Source of the DNA: Thiocystis violascens
Lineage (GTDB): Bacteria > Pseudomonadota > Gammaproteobacteria > Chromatiales > Chromatiaceae
Assembly: GCA_020721065.1 (NCBI GenBank)
Contig: DYNM01000007.1
Span: forward strand, 1-64,000
Length of the DNA stretch: 64,000 nucleotides
Direction: 5' to 3'
Shown: one piece after another, positions 1-8,710 of the stretch
Layout: the number at the start of each line of letters is the position of its first letter
How positions within the stretch are numbered: the first letter of the stretch is position 1
Notes under the pieces: generated by a model
Databases searched by the model: none
The model's input: only the letters and a program-made list of their open reading frames with translations
What the model was told of the DNA's origin: nothing
Translations under genes and position numbers: made by a program

Positions 1-24
1 CGGTGGATCGACTATATTCTAAAG

Positions 25-1800
25 CTATTTTTGGTCAACTGCGTAACTCCTAGCTGTTTCAAACCACCAAGCAGAAACGTGCGCCTGCCAAGCAGGATAT
101 TCTTCAATCGCCTTTTTCGCTAGTTCTTCTCTCAATTGGTCGATTAATTCATCTTTGATGTGTATCGTAACACGCACATCTTGACGCATGAATATTTGCG
201 CTTCTAACCCGGATAATTTTTTCATTGAAACACGTCCAATACCACTTTTGGTAAACATCCATTGTGTTAGTTGCGTCACGTCAATTGTTGTCATTTTATC
301 AATCTTGTCACCAATGTGGCGAGGAATAGAAAGCATCGGTTTCAAATATTCCTTAGTCACGGCAGTCATCAATTGCCCTTTGCCCGCTAATTGCTCGACC
401 CAATTGTTGTTTGCAGTGCGTAAGGTACGTTTAGCAGTTTTTTGTGCAACAGTTGTAGCAACCTTTTTTTTCAATGTCTGTTTGACAACTGTACCGCCAA
501 CTGTACCTATACCGAATAAGCTGGTTAAATCTAATGCTGCAAGAGCCACATCTTGGTCAGAAACGTCGCGTCCCTGTGCGAATTTTTTCATCACATAATA
601 GGTATCATAAAGCGGTATCCATGTTTGCAGACCATCCGGTGATGGTGCTAAATCTTCATTCAGGGTTGCTAGTGAAAAAGAACCGAGATCACGCAAGCGG
701 TTTTCTAAAGAAGGACATTGGGCGGCTGTTTCTGAGCATACTTTATTAATTTCGACAAGAATGCGTTGCCGCAATTCTTCATTCAAGTCATCGCGTAGTA
801 ATACACGGCGAAACAGTGGATTGTTTTGAAAACGCAGCAGTGCGTTAATGCTGGAATTATCTCCGTTAAGCAAAGACTCTTTAACAAGTGGGCGCAATTC
901 TATTGGAAATGCTTGCTCATCTGCTGCATCAGTTAGTAATTCAACTGCTAATAATCCTGATCGTGATAGTAGTATTTCACCATCATCTTGCATTAACAAA
1001 TCCCATACACGAGGCTCGTCAGCTAGTAACTCAAATGGCGTGTCACATTCGCCATCAGCTTTTGTTGCGCAATCTGTTACACGAATAAATGCAGGCCATA
1101 AATTAGTCCGAAAATGACGGCGAAATTCTGTATCGGTAGCAAGGCGCTGTCGTAACTCAACACCATGATTAAGTGCCATAGCAATTAATTCGGCTAATCG
1201 TTCTTCATCATTTTGAGCGCGTAGTGCATCATCAAGCCAACGGGCGTATTCTTCGGCACCAGGTTGTGTGTGATCGAACATAAATAGTGTTGCTGGAGTT
1301 GGAATGCCGCGCTGACCAAGACGGCAAATTGTTCTGCCGTGCCGTTGAAATGCACTGGTTAAATCTTGTTTTTCGTAGCGGTCAATAATCAATTGAAACA
1401 TACCCGTATAGACATCTGCGCAGTCGTCACTTATAAAAGCATGATCTAATTCTAATGGTGTTGGTGAAGTCGCATACAACGCAGCCAATTCCGGGTAATT
1501 CTCAAGCCGTGCTATGATTGAAAGATAATCAAATGCTCCCAGTCGTTCTAACGCAGAGATAATTGCTGTGCGCCGTTCTGGAGTGAGCATAGCAAAATAA
1601 TCTTGATTAACTGAAATCACTGCCTGTGCGGCTTTTTCTGTCCAACCAGCAGTGCGCAGTTGTTTGATAATGGTAGAAGATTCGATGCCGTTTTTACCTA
1701 CAGAAGAAACAAGATCATTTTTGTCTTCTGAACAGGAAATTACAAACAAAAAAGTTGTGACAACAAAGCAAGTAATAACAAAAAATCGGTTATAAAACAT
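25..1800 (-). CDS. Predicted lipoprotein of unknown function
   Basis: About 591 residues. I place the start at 1800 (MFYNRFF...) rather than further upstream, because an AGAGGT ribosome-binding site lies about 8 bases before it and the first 25 residues form a lipoprotein signal: hydrophobic stretch, then a lipobox-like LFVISC followed by charged SEDK. The mature part is mostly helical, hydrophilic and rich in Leu/Arg/Glu. A short Gly/Thr/Val-rich segment (FGIGTVGGTVV) lies near residue 425. I recognise no domain. It lies 68 bases downstream of cbbQ on the same strand, where many form II RuBisCO clusters have cbbO. It has none of the vWA-type MIDAS motifs expected of CbbO, so a RuBisCO role is only suggested by position. 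Confidence 0.75.
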   Translation of the reverse strand: MFYNRFFVITCFVVTTFLFVISCSEDKNDLVSSVGKNGIESSTIIKQLRTAGWTEKAAQAVISVNQDYFAMLTPERRTAIISALERLGAFDYLSIIARLENYPELAALYATSPTPLELDHAFISDDCADVYTGMFQLIIDRYEKQDLTSAFQRHGRTICRLGQRGIPTPATLFMFDHTQPGAEEYARWLDDALRAQNDEERLAELIAMALNHGVELRQRLATDTEFRRHFRTNLWPAFIRVTDCATKADGECDTPFELLADEPRVWDLLMQDDGEILLSRSGLLAVELLTDAADEQAFPIELRPLVKESLLNGDNSSINALLRFQNNPLFRRVLLRDDLNEELRQRILVEINKVCSETAAQCPSLENRLRDLGSFSLATLNEDLAPSPDGLQTWIPLYDTYYVMKKFAQGRDVSDQDVALAALDLTSLFGIGTVGGTVVKQTLKKKVATTVAQKTAKRTLRTANNNWVEQLAGKGQLMTAVTKEYLKPMLSIPRHIGDKIDKMTTIDVTQLTQWMFTKSGIGRVSMKKLSGLEAQIFMRQDVRVTIHIKDELIDQLREELAKKAIEEYPAWQAHVSAWWFETARSYAVDQK

Positions 1801-1868
1801 CTTGTTTACCTCTTTAAAAAGGTTCGCCGTCCATGGCACGTTTTGATGAACTGAACCGTTTTCTACCG

Positions 1869-2675
1869 TTATCCAAACACCGCATCAATTGCATGATGCA
1901 ACGTCGCACGAATATCATCATCATCAGTAATTGGATCAACCAACGCCATGCGGCAGGCTTCAGTTGGTGCAATTCCAGCCTCTATTAAATTCGCCGCATA
2001 CACCAGCAGCCGCGTCGAAATTCCCTCATCTAATCCATGCCCTTTCAAATTGCGAGCAGCAAGCGCAATCTTCACTAAACCCGTCGCCAATTCCGCACCA
2101 ATTCCGGTTTCAGTCGCCACAATCTGCGCTTCCAATTCGGCTGGTGGATAATCAAATACTAAAGCGGAAAAGCGTTGTTTTGTCGATTGCTTCAAATCTT
2201 TCATCAACGATTGATAGCCCGGGTTATACGAGATCACGAGCTGAAAATCAGAATGTGCAGTGACCACTTCACCTTTTTTATCCAATGGTAAATTGCGGCG
2301 ATGATCGGTCAACGGATGAATGACAACGGTTGTATCTTGTCGCGCTTCGACGATTTCATCCAGATAACAAATCGCGCCAATCCGCGCCGCAATCGTTAAT
2401 GGTCCATCCAGCCAGCGCGTCCCCGTCGCATCCAATAGATAACGCCCAACTAAATCAGAAGCGGTCATATCTTCATTACACGCGACCGTGACCAGTGGTT
2501 TACCCAACCGCCACGCCATGTATTCAATAAAGCGCGATTTGCCGCAGCCAGTCGGGCCTTTCACCATGACAGGTAAACGGCGTTGATACGCAGCTTCATA
2601 GAGCGCGATTTCATTGCCTTGCGGTTGATAAAACGGTTCCTGTTTGACTTGGTATTGCGCGATGTCAGTATTCAT
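1869..2675 (-). CDS. cbbQ: CbbQ-type MoxR-family AAA+ ATPase (RuBisCO activation)
   Basis: 268 residues, the normal length for CbbQ/NirQ/NorQ. Walker A is GPTGCGKS at residues 40-47. Walker B is AICYLDEIVEA around 101-111, followed by the family's RQDTTVVIHPLTDHRR stretch. In this family CbbQ forms a hexamer which, with the vWA protein CbbO, removes inhibitory sugar phosphates from RuBisCO using ATP. The assignment to CbbQ rather than NorQ rests mainly on the neighbour: it lies directly downstream of form II RuBisCO on the same strand. A terminator-like hairpin separates the two, so cbbQ is probably expressed by read-through. No cbbO is present in the window. Confidence 0.9.
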   Translation of the reverse strand: MNTDIAQYQVKQEPFYQPQGNEIALYEAAYQRRLPVMVKGPTGCGKSRFIEYMAWRLGKPLVTVACNEDMTASDLVGRYLLDATGTRWLDGPLTIAARIGAICYLDEIVEARQDTTVVIHPLTDHRRNLPLDKKGEVVTAHSDFQLVISYNPGYQSLMKDLKQSTKQRFSALVFDYPPAELEAQIVATETGIGAELATGLVKIALAARNLKGHGLDEGISTRLLVYAANLIEAGIAPTEACRMALVDPITDDDDIRATLHHAIDAVFG

Positions 2676-2736
2676 CAGGGTAGCTCAGAATGAAAAAATG
2701 AGGAGTGAAGAGAGAATTGGGTAAATGCCGCCCAAT

Positions 2737-2765
2737 AAAAAGCCCCCGTAAAACGGAGGCTTTTT
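2737..2765 (-). terminator. Terminator-like hairpin after cbbM
   Basis: Read on the minus strand, GCCTCCG and CGGGGGC pair around a TTTTA loop (one mismatch). The hairpin is followed by a run of five T and preceded by A residues that extend the stem. It lies between the cbbM stop and the cbbQ start. It could attenuate transcription so that RuBisCO is made in excess over its activase. Confidence 0.75.
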
Positions 2766-2785
2766 GAATCAATTAACGCACTGGC

Positions 2786-4180
2786 TTATTTGTGTTCAGC
2801 CGCTGCGCCGAGCTTATCGCGCCAGCCCGGGAACAGCTTGTCGGCATCGTGCGGGAACGAGGTGAAGGCGCGAGCGAATTCTTTATGTTCCTTCGCAAAT
2901 TCAATCGGATCCGCGCCAGCTTTCCAGCATTCATACGACTGCCGCAGCGAAATTGCGCCCGCTGCCGGGGAGTCGATATGACCGTAAGCGCCGCCGCCAG
3001 CAGTGTTGATGACGTTGCCGTGACCCAGATTCTCGAAGAAACCGGGTAAACGCAGCGCATTCATGCCGCCAGAAATAATCGGCGTGGTCGGCTTCATGCC
3101 GTGCCATTTTTGGAAATACACCGGCCCTTGGCATTCATCGCGTTCAATCATGTAGGCGATGATTTTGTCATCCGCGCCGCCTTCCATTTTGCCGTAGCCC
3201 ATCGTGCCGACGTGAATACCGGACGCGCCTTGCAGACGGGAAATCTTCGCCAATACAAATGCGGTATAGCCGCGCTTGGCGGATGGCGAGGTAATCATGC
3301 CGTGACCAGCGCGGTGATAATGCAGGTATTGACCGGGATATTGACGACGAGCGGTGGTAATCATGCCGGGGCCGCCGACAAAACCATCGACTAAAAACGC
3401 GACTTTATCTGCATCGGGGCCAAAGGTTTCCAGAATGAAATCAGCGCGAGCGCACATTTCATAATGGTCATCAGCGGTGATGTTGGCGGAGAACAGCTTG
3501 GCTTGACCGGTTTCGTCTTGCGCACGCTTGAGCGCGTCATACACCAACGGAATGACTTTTTTGGACGGGCAGAAAGTTTGATTGCCCTGCGGTTCGTCAT
3601 TCTTGATGAAATCGCCGCCGAGCCAGAATTGATAGGCCGCTGCTGCGAATGGCTCAGGACGCAGACCAAGTTTTGGCTTGATGATGGTGCCAGCGATATA
3701 ACCGCCGTTCACTACTGGGCGACCGAGAATGCGCCACAGATCAGAAATATCTTTGGACGGGCCATCGAATAATTGAATAGCGCGATCCGGGACATAAAAG
3801 TCAATCATCTGTCCGTATTCGATGTCGCCCATGCCCTGATTGTTGCCGATGCACAGGGTCAAGAAGGACACGATCATCATGCGTCCGTCGGTCATGTTGC
3901 GGTCGAAGAGATCGAGCGGATAAGCAATGCGCATATCCTCGGTCGCTTCGTCGATGTAATAGACCAGGGCATCGACGCCCTTGGTGAAATCGTCAGTGGT
4001 GGACACTTCGACGTTGGTGCCGGTCGAGGATTCGGCAGCGAAATGCGCAGCCGCTTCCAAATAACCAATACTGCCCTTGGGCTTCATCTTGTATGCGACG
4101 AGGATATGGTTGCCGCCCGCAATCAGATCGGCTTCTTTCAGGCTCAAGTCGGAGTAACGTGCTGACTGGTCAAGTGCCAT
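2786..4180 (-). CDS. cbbM: RuBisCO large subunit, form II
   Basis: 464 residues from [16 protein letters not shown], the canonical form II N-terminus. An in-frame extension to 4216 is possible but unlike the family. The protein fixes CO2 onto ribulose 1,5-bisphosphate in the Calvin cycle. Form II works as dimers of large subunits without a small subunit, and none is encoded here. Visible signatures are the catalytic [10 protein letters not shown] lysine (K168), the carbamylated lysine in [11 protein letters not shown] (K193), the HYHRAGHG loop, the loop-6 region [10 protein letters not shown], and [17 protein letters not shown]. All catalytic segments look intact. It is followed by a terminator and cbbQ. 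No LysR-type regulator gene lies next to it, and 199 bases separate it from the divergent glycosyltransferase gene. Confidence 0.98.
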   Translation of the reverse strand: MALDQSARYSDLSLKEADLIAGGNHILVAYKMKPKGSIGYLEAAAHFAAESSTGTNVEVSTTDDFTKGVDALVYYIDEATEDMRIAYPLDLFDRNMTDGRMMIVSFLTLCIGNNQGMGDIEYGQMIDFYVPDRAIQLFDGPSKDISDLWRILGRPVVNGGYIAGTIIKPKLGLRPEPFAAAAYQFWLGGDFIKNDEPQGNQTFCPSKKVIPLVYDALKRAQDETGQAKLFSANITADDHYEMCARADFILETFGPDADKVAFLVDGFVGGPGMITTARRQYPGQYLHYHRAGHGMITSPSAKRGYTAFVLAKISRLQGASGIHVGTMGYGKMEGGADDKIIAYMIERDECQGPVYFQKWHGMKPTTPIISGGMNALRLPGFFENLGHGNVINTAGGGAYGHIDSPAAGAISLRQSYECWKAGADPIEFAKEHKEFARAFTSFPHDADKLFPGWRDKLGAAAEHK

Positions 4181-4379
4181 ATTAAAGTCTCTGTTATCTG
4201 TAGTGATGGGCGTCAACGCCCTAAAAAGAAGCGACTACCGGGACTCGGCAAGCGCAGATTGGTGGTTCCGCGTCCAATCTAGGGATGATTATAGAGAAAT
4301 TTTGGCGGGTATATGATGATTTTCTTAAACGCTGCGATGGTTGCGCACCATAAAAAAGCAGTCACGCCGGCGGGATAAC

Positions 4380-5675
4380 ATGCAGCGATTACAACCACAC
4401 AGTCAGCGGTTTTTGCTCCTCATGTTGCGTCTGTATCAGATCGTACACACGGAAGGATTTTGGCATTTGCTGCGCAAACTCCGCCGCGCCAGCAGTGCGC
4501 AGTGGCTAATGACGCGCCAGCGGCAATCTCAACCCACGCTCGCCGTTGACCCGCCGCTGACCACACAACCCCAAGTATTGCTTGTTGACCAACACCTTCC
4601 TGCGCCCGACCGCGATTCTGGTTCCCTGCGCCAGTTCAATTTAATGCTGACTTTACAAACGCTTGGGCTGCAAGTGACCTGCGCAGCCGCCAATGTCGCT
4701 GCGCCGAGTGCCAGCCATCAGTTGCTCGCTGCGCACGGCATCCGCTGCCTGTCACGTCCGGCGGTGCGGTCGCTGGCGCAGCATCTCGCCACCGACGGCA
4801 ACCGTTATCAACTGGTGATTTTGAGTCGGGCGGATGTCGCCAGCGCCGTGTTGACCAGCGTGCGTCGGCACTGCCCGCAAGCAAAAATTGTTTTTGATAC
4901 CGTTGACTTACATTTCCTGCGCGAAGGGCGACTGGCGGAACTCCATCCCCACTGGAGCAATCGCTGGCTGGCGACGCTGCGCCAACGTCAAGAGCTGGCG
5001 CTGGTCGCGGCTGCCGATGCCACGCTGGTCGTTAGCCCGTTAGAACAGGAGCTGGTGCAGACACATTGCCCACACGCGCAGGTGCATTGCGTCTCCAACA
5101 TTCACCAGATTGCGGACAGCGCCACGCCGGTTGCCGAGCGTCACGACCTCCTATTTATTGGTGGATTTGCGCACGCGCCCAACGCGGATGCGGTGCGCTG
5201 GTTGCTGCGTGAGATCATGCCGCTGGTGTGGACGACGCTGCCGACGCTGCATTGCCATATTATTGGTGCCGACCCACCCGCCGATCTGCGGGCGCTGGCG
5301 TCAGAACGCGTCAGCATTCATGGGCATGTGCCTGAAGTACAAGCATTTTTTGCGCACTGTCGGCTGTCCGTTGCACCGCTGCGTTACGGCGCGGGAGTGA
5401 AAGGCAAGATCAATCAAAGTCTTGCGCACGGGCTACCGGTGGTGGCAACGCCAATGGCGGCGGAAGGCATGTTTTTAATTGATGAAGAATCGGTATTCAT
5501 TGCAGACACAGCACCCGCGTTTGCTGCTGCAATTGTGCGGTTATACACCGATATGAATAGCTGGGAACGCTTATCGCGCAATGGCATTCGCATTATGGAG
5601 CAACATTTCAGCGTTGCCGCTGCTCAGATGGCATTGGATCAACTATTGAAACAGTTGTTACCAACTCATTTTTAA
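4380..5675 (+). CDS. Glycosyltransferase, GT4/GT-B type
   Basis: About 431 residues from ATG 4380 (MQRLQPHSQRF). A TTG 39 bases upstream is an alternative. The N-terminal half contains a Rossmann-like start, VLLVDQHLPAPDRDSGSLRQFNL, as in GT4 enzymes. The C-terminal half has LLFIGGFAHAPNADAVRWLLREI, then PLRYGAGVKGKINQSLAHGLPVVATPMAAEGM. That last stretch is the nucleotide-sugar binding signature of GT-B retaining transferases, where K and the downstream E contact the donor. No signal peptide or clear membrane helix is present, so it is cytoplasmic or peripheral. It opens a plus-strand glycan-type cluster. It is GC-rich, unlike the AT-rich genes that follow within 20 bases. The acceptor and the sugar cannot be predicted. 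Confidence 0.85.
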   Translation: MQRLQPHSQRFLLLMLRLYQIVHTEGFWHLLRKLRRASSAQWLMTRQRQSQPTLAVDPPLTTQPQVLLVDQHLPAPDRDSGSLRQFNLMLTLQTLGLQVTCAAANVAAPSASHQLLAAHGIRCLSRPAVRSLAQHLATDGNRYQLVILSRADVASAVLTSVRRHCPQAKIVFDTVDLHFLREGRLAELHPHWSNRWLATLRQRQELALVAAADATLVVSPLEQELVQTHCPHAQVHCVSNIHQIADSATPVAERHDLLFIGGFAHAPNADAVRWLLREIMPLVWTTLPTLHCHIIGADPPADLRALASERVSIHGHVPEVQAFFAHCRLSVAPLRYGAGVKGKINQSLAHGLPVVATPMAAEGMFLIDEESVFIADTAPAFAAAIVRLYTDMNSWERLSRNGIRIMEQHFSVAAAQMALDQLLKQLLPTHF

Positions 5676-5694
5676 TTCACTGTGAAATACATGT

Positions 5695-6573
5695 ATGTCT
5701 GCCCAACTTGAGTTTTTTTATGAAAAGATGTTGTTAATCAGAACTTTTGAAGAAACGCTGCTAAGGCTTTTTTCTCAAGGGTATTTACGCGGCACAGTTC
5801 ACACCTGTATTGGACAAGAGGCATGTGCGGTAGGCATCATTGCCGCGCTTAATTCAGAGCAAGATACTGTCTGTTCTAACCATCGCGGACATGGTCATTT
5901 TCTCATGTTTAGTGAACAGAACATGTATGGACTGTTTGCTGAAATTTTAGGTCTTGAAAGCGGAATTTGTAATGGTAAAGGCGGAAGTCAACACTTACAT
6001 GTTACAAATTTTTATTCTAATGGCATTCTAGGTGGCATGGTTCCCGTTGCCACCGGTATTGCTTTAGCACACAAACTAAAAAAAGAAAATGCAATTAGTG
6101 TCGTATTTGTAGGCGATGGAGCAATGGCGGAAGGGATTATCTACGAATCTTTAAATATGGCAGCATTATGGCAATTACCCTTATTGCTTGTCGTGGAACA
6201 AAATCAAATTGCACAAAGCACTCCTTGGACACTTGAACACGGCAGTATAATTGAAGATCGATCTCCTGCGTTTGGAGTTCCTAGAATCGCTGTTGATGGT
6301 AATCATGTAGAATCTGTTTATAACACAGCAAAAGAACTTATTACGCAGATGCGTATTGATAACGCTCCGAGATGTTTAGTGTTGCATACCTATCGTTTAG
6401 GACCGCACAGCAAAGGAGATGATCAGCGTAGCAGCACTGAATTAGCAATGAATCAAGAAAAAGACCCACTGAAACAACTTGAGATTTTGCTAACACAACA
6501 GATTGTTACTCATATAAAAATGCGTTGTCAAAAACGTATTTCTGACATGTTAACTCACTTTTTAATTTCATAA
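5695..6573 (+). CDS. 2-oxoacid dehydrogenase E1 component, alpha subunit (thiamine diphosphate-dependent)
   Basis: 292 residues, shorter than typical pyruvate or branched-chain E1-alpha. The family landmarks are present. These are the MLLIRTFEETL start, GYLRGTVHTCIGQEACAVG, the HRGHGHFL His motif, GKGGSQHLH, and the thiamine diphosphate/Mg motif GDGAMAEG followed by ESLNMAALWQLPLLLVVEQNQIA. With the beta subunit it would decarboxylate a 2-oxo acid and reductively acylate a lipoyl domain. The next gene follows after 2 bases and the one after that supplies a lipoyl domain, so the three form one translational unit. Substrate (pyruvate, branched-chain or other) is not evident. The block is clearly AT-rich, a sign of transfer. 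Confidence 0.9.
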   Translation: MSAQLEFFYEKMLLIRTFEETLLRLFSQGYLRGTVHTCIGQEACAVGIIAALNSEQDTVCSNHRGHGHFLMFSEQNMYGLFAEILGLESGICNGKGGSQHLHVTNFYSNGILGGMVPVATGIALAHKLKKENAISVVFVGDGAMAEGIIYESLNMAALWQLPLLLVVEQNQIAQSTPWTLEHGSIIEDRSPAFGVPRIAVDGNHVESVYNTAKELITQMRIDNAPRCLVLHTYRLGPHSKGDDQRSSTELAMNQEKDPLKQLEILLTQQIVTHIKMRCQKRISDMLTHFLIS

Positions 6574-6575
6574 AA

Positions 6576-7580
6576 ATGCCTACTTACTTAAAAGAGTTAC
6601 AGCAAGGTCTTTTTACACTTCTCACTAATGATCAGCGTATCATTTTACTTGGAGAAGACATCATAGACCCTTACGGCGGTGCTTTTAAGGTGACTGCTGG
6701 ATTGTCAACGCAATTTCCGGGGCGTCTCATCACAACACCTATTGCGGAAGCGGGTATTACTGGTGTTGCAGTAGGACTAGCATTACGCGGGTACGTTCCA
6801 ATTTTGGAGATCATGTTTGGAGATTTTTTAACACTTTGTGCCGATCAAATAATAAATCATGCAACAAAATTTTCAAGTATGTATTCCGCTGTCAGTTGTC
6901 CGCTTATCATTCGTTCTCCAATGGGTGGTGGGCGCGGTTATGGTCCCACTCACAGTCAGAGTTTAGAAAAACTTTTTCTTGGCACACCTCACTTAAAAAT
7001 AATTTCACCTAGTAACTTCCATAACCCCGGTCGAACGATTCAACAGATTGTTCAATATGAATCTAATCCTGTTTTGTTTATAGAACACAAATTATTGTAT
7101 TCAGAATTTTTGCAAGTTAGTAACGAGATTATACATGTCAATTTACAATCAAGTGAAGAAGGCTACCACACTGCTATAATCAAAAACTATACCGTAGGTA
7201 ATCCTGACTTATGTTTAATAAGCTATGGTGGAACATCGCGTTTCTTGCCAAAGTTGCTAACTGATTTAGCAGTTGAGGAGGTTCGTATTATTGCAGTCTT
7301 ACCGGAAGTCATAGACCCAGCACCAATTGACATTTTAGTTCCATATGCAGCAGCGGCGCGTCGTGTTGTAATTGCAGAAGAAAGTACAGCAGATTTTGGT
7401 TGGGCAGTGGGGATTGCGGGTATGTTATACGAAAAGTTGTGGAAACAGCTTGACTGTCCAATTAAAGTTGTCACATCCGAACGGTGTGTTATTCCAACTG
7501 CAAGTGAACAGGAAAAAGAAGTGCTAATTTCAGCCCTAAAAATAGAAAACGCAATCATGGAAGTACTCTCATGGCTATAA
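6576..7580 (+). CDS. 2-oxoacid dehydrogenase E1 component, beta subunit
   Basis: 334 residues, normal for E1-beta. The N-terminal pyrimidine-binding domain shows LLGEDIIDPYGGAFKVTAGL, then TPIAEAGITGVAVGLAL with the glutamate that activates thiamine diphosphate. It continues with EIMFGDFLTLCADQIINHATKFSSMY and the GGRGYGPTHSQSLEKLF motif. The C-terminal transketolase-like domain contains EVIDPAPID and VVIAEESTADFGWAVGIAGM. It pairs with the alpha subunit just upstream. Its last 10 bases overlap the start of the lipoyl-acyltransferase fusion, which indicates translational coupling of E1 with its acyl carrier. Confidence 0.92.
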   Translation: MPTYLKELQQGLFTLLTNDQRIILLGEDIIDPYGGAFKVTAGLSTQFPGRLITTPIAEAGITGVAVGLALRGYVPILEIMFGDFLTLCADQIINHATKFSSMYSAVSCPLIIRSPMGGGRGYGPTHSQSLEKLFLGTPHLKIISPSNFHNPGRTIQQIVQYESNPVLFIEHKLLYSEFLQVSNEIIHVNLQSSEEGYHTAIIKNYTVGNPDLCLISYGGTSRFLPKLLTDLAVEEVRIIAVLPEVIDPAPIDILVPYAAAARRVVIAEESTADFGWAVGIAGMLYEKLWKQLDCPIKVVTSERCVIPTASEQEKEVLISALKIENAIMEVLSWL

Positions 7581-8710
7581 CGATTAGTATGCCGCTTCTG
7601 AACGTTAATGATGATTCAGCAATACTGGTACGGTGGCTGTATCCAGAAGGGGCAATGGTCAATAAAGATGAAGCAATTTGTATTGTAGAAACAACAAAAA
7701 GTGCTGTTGATTTATACGCTGAAGCAAATGGTATTTTAAGGCATTTATCTCCTACGGGAATTGCTTATAAAACAGGGACTGTCATTGGATTTCTTACGCA
7801 ATCAGTAGAAGAAGAGGTGAGTGTTTTAGATGCTGTTGTGGAAACAACAGAAAATCCAACTGTTATCACACCAAAATGGACAAGAAAAGCACAGATTCTC
7901 GCACAACGATTTGGTATTGATTTAAACTTGCTTGCGGCACAATATCCTGATGTTAGTATTACTGAAGAGTTGATTAAACAAGTAGTAGCTCAACATCAAT
8001 CAACACCTTCCGCAGAAATTGCAATAGAACCTTCTTTACAACATCAACACTCTTGGGGAATAACGCAAGAGCGTATCCTCATTCTTGGCGGCGGCGGCGG
8101 TGCAGCATTAGTGTTAGATATTTTATCTAGTATAGCGTCTCAAACTGCTATTGGAGTGTTAGATAATAATTCTTCGCTGGTAGGCGCTAAGATATTAGGA
8201 ACTGATGTTCTTGGCGATTTCAGTTTAGTCATGCAACTTTGGCAAGAAAAAAAGTTTGATAGCTTGATTTCAACTGTCGTGCGTGATATTGATGATCGTG
8301 CTGCTATTTTTGAACGCTTCACTCAATTAGGTATTCCATTTGCAAACGTCATTGCTCCCAGTGTGGCAATACGGCAAAACGTAAAAATTGGTACAGGAAA
8401 TTTAATCGTGCATGGCGGTTATATTGCAACAGGTGTGCATTTGGGTAACAACAATTTTTTAGCTGCTGGAACCTATATTGAGCACCATTCTGTGATTGGC
8501 AACCATTGTACTTTTGGGCCGCGTACTTCACTTTCTGGGCGAGTAACAGTTGCAGATCGAGTGAAGTTTGGTACTCAAGTTGCGGTAGAGCCTTTTATTG
8601 AAATTGGCACCAAATCAGTGGTTGCTTCTGGTGTTGTACTTACCTCACACGTTCCAGCGCATTCCATTGTTAAAAATACAACTTCAGTGGTTATTCGTCA
8701 TGCCAGATAA
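7571..8710 (+). CDS. Lipoyl domain - E3-binding-like domain - NeuD/PglD-type sugar acyltransferase fusion
   Basis: 379 residues with three parts. Residues 1-78 are a lipoyl domain; IVETTKSAVDLYAEANG holds the predicted lipoylated lysine K43. Residues about 98-138 (PKWTRKAQILAQRFGIDL...) resemble the peripheral subunit-binding domain of E2 proteins, but lack its usual GTGxxGRI segment. Residues about 165-379 are a NeuD/PglD-type acyltransferase. This part has an N-terminal Rossmann-like ILILGGGGGAALVLDIL followed by left-handed beta-helix repeats, with IEHHSVIGNH carrying the catalytic-type histidine (H305/H306). Ordinary E2 ends in a CoA-dependent acyltransferase of the chloramphenicol acetyltransferase fold, which is absent. 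With E1-alpha/beta directly upstream and glycosyltransferases around, I infer acyl transfer from dihydrolipoyl to a sugar. The domains are seen; the reaction is inferred. Confidence 0.85.
   Translation: MAITISMPLLNVNDDSAILVRWLYPEGAMVNKDEAICIVETTKSAVDLYAEANGILRHLSPTGIAYKTGTVIGFLTQSVEEEVSVLDAVVETTENPTVITPKWTRKAQILAQRFGIDLNLLAAQYPDVSITEELIKQVVAQHQSTPSAEIAIEPSLQHQHSWGITQERILILGGGGGAALVLDILSSIASQTAIGVLDNNSSLVGAKILGTDVLGDFSLVMQLWQEKKFDSLISTVVRDIDDRAAIFERFTQLGIPFANVIAPSVAIRQNVKIGTGNLIVHGGYIATGVHLGNNNFLAAGTYIEHHSVIGNHCTFGPRTSLSGRVTVADRVKFGTQVAVEPFIEIGTKSVVASGVVLTSHVPAHSIVKNTTSVVIRHAR

Noticed and set aside
3773..4165. Long plus-strand frames opposite cbbM
   Set aside because: They mirror a highly conserved gene in GC-rich sequence and have no motif of their own.
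4181..4379. LysR/CbbR-type operator in front of cbbM
   Set aside because: No convincing T-N11-A palindrome pair and no cbbR gene nearby.
8598..8699. Longer N-terminus for the TylF-like methyltransferase
   Set aside because: These codons lie inside the beta-helix part of the upstream fusion gene and show no family match; ATG 8700 fits better.
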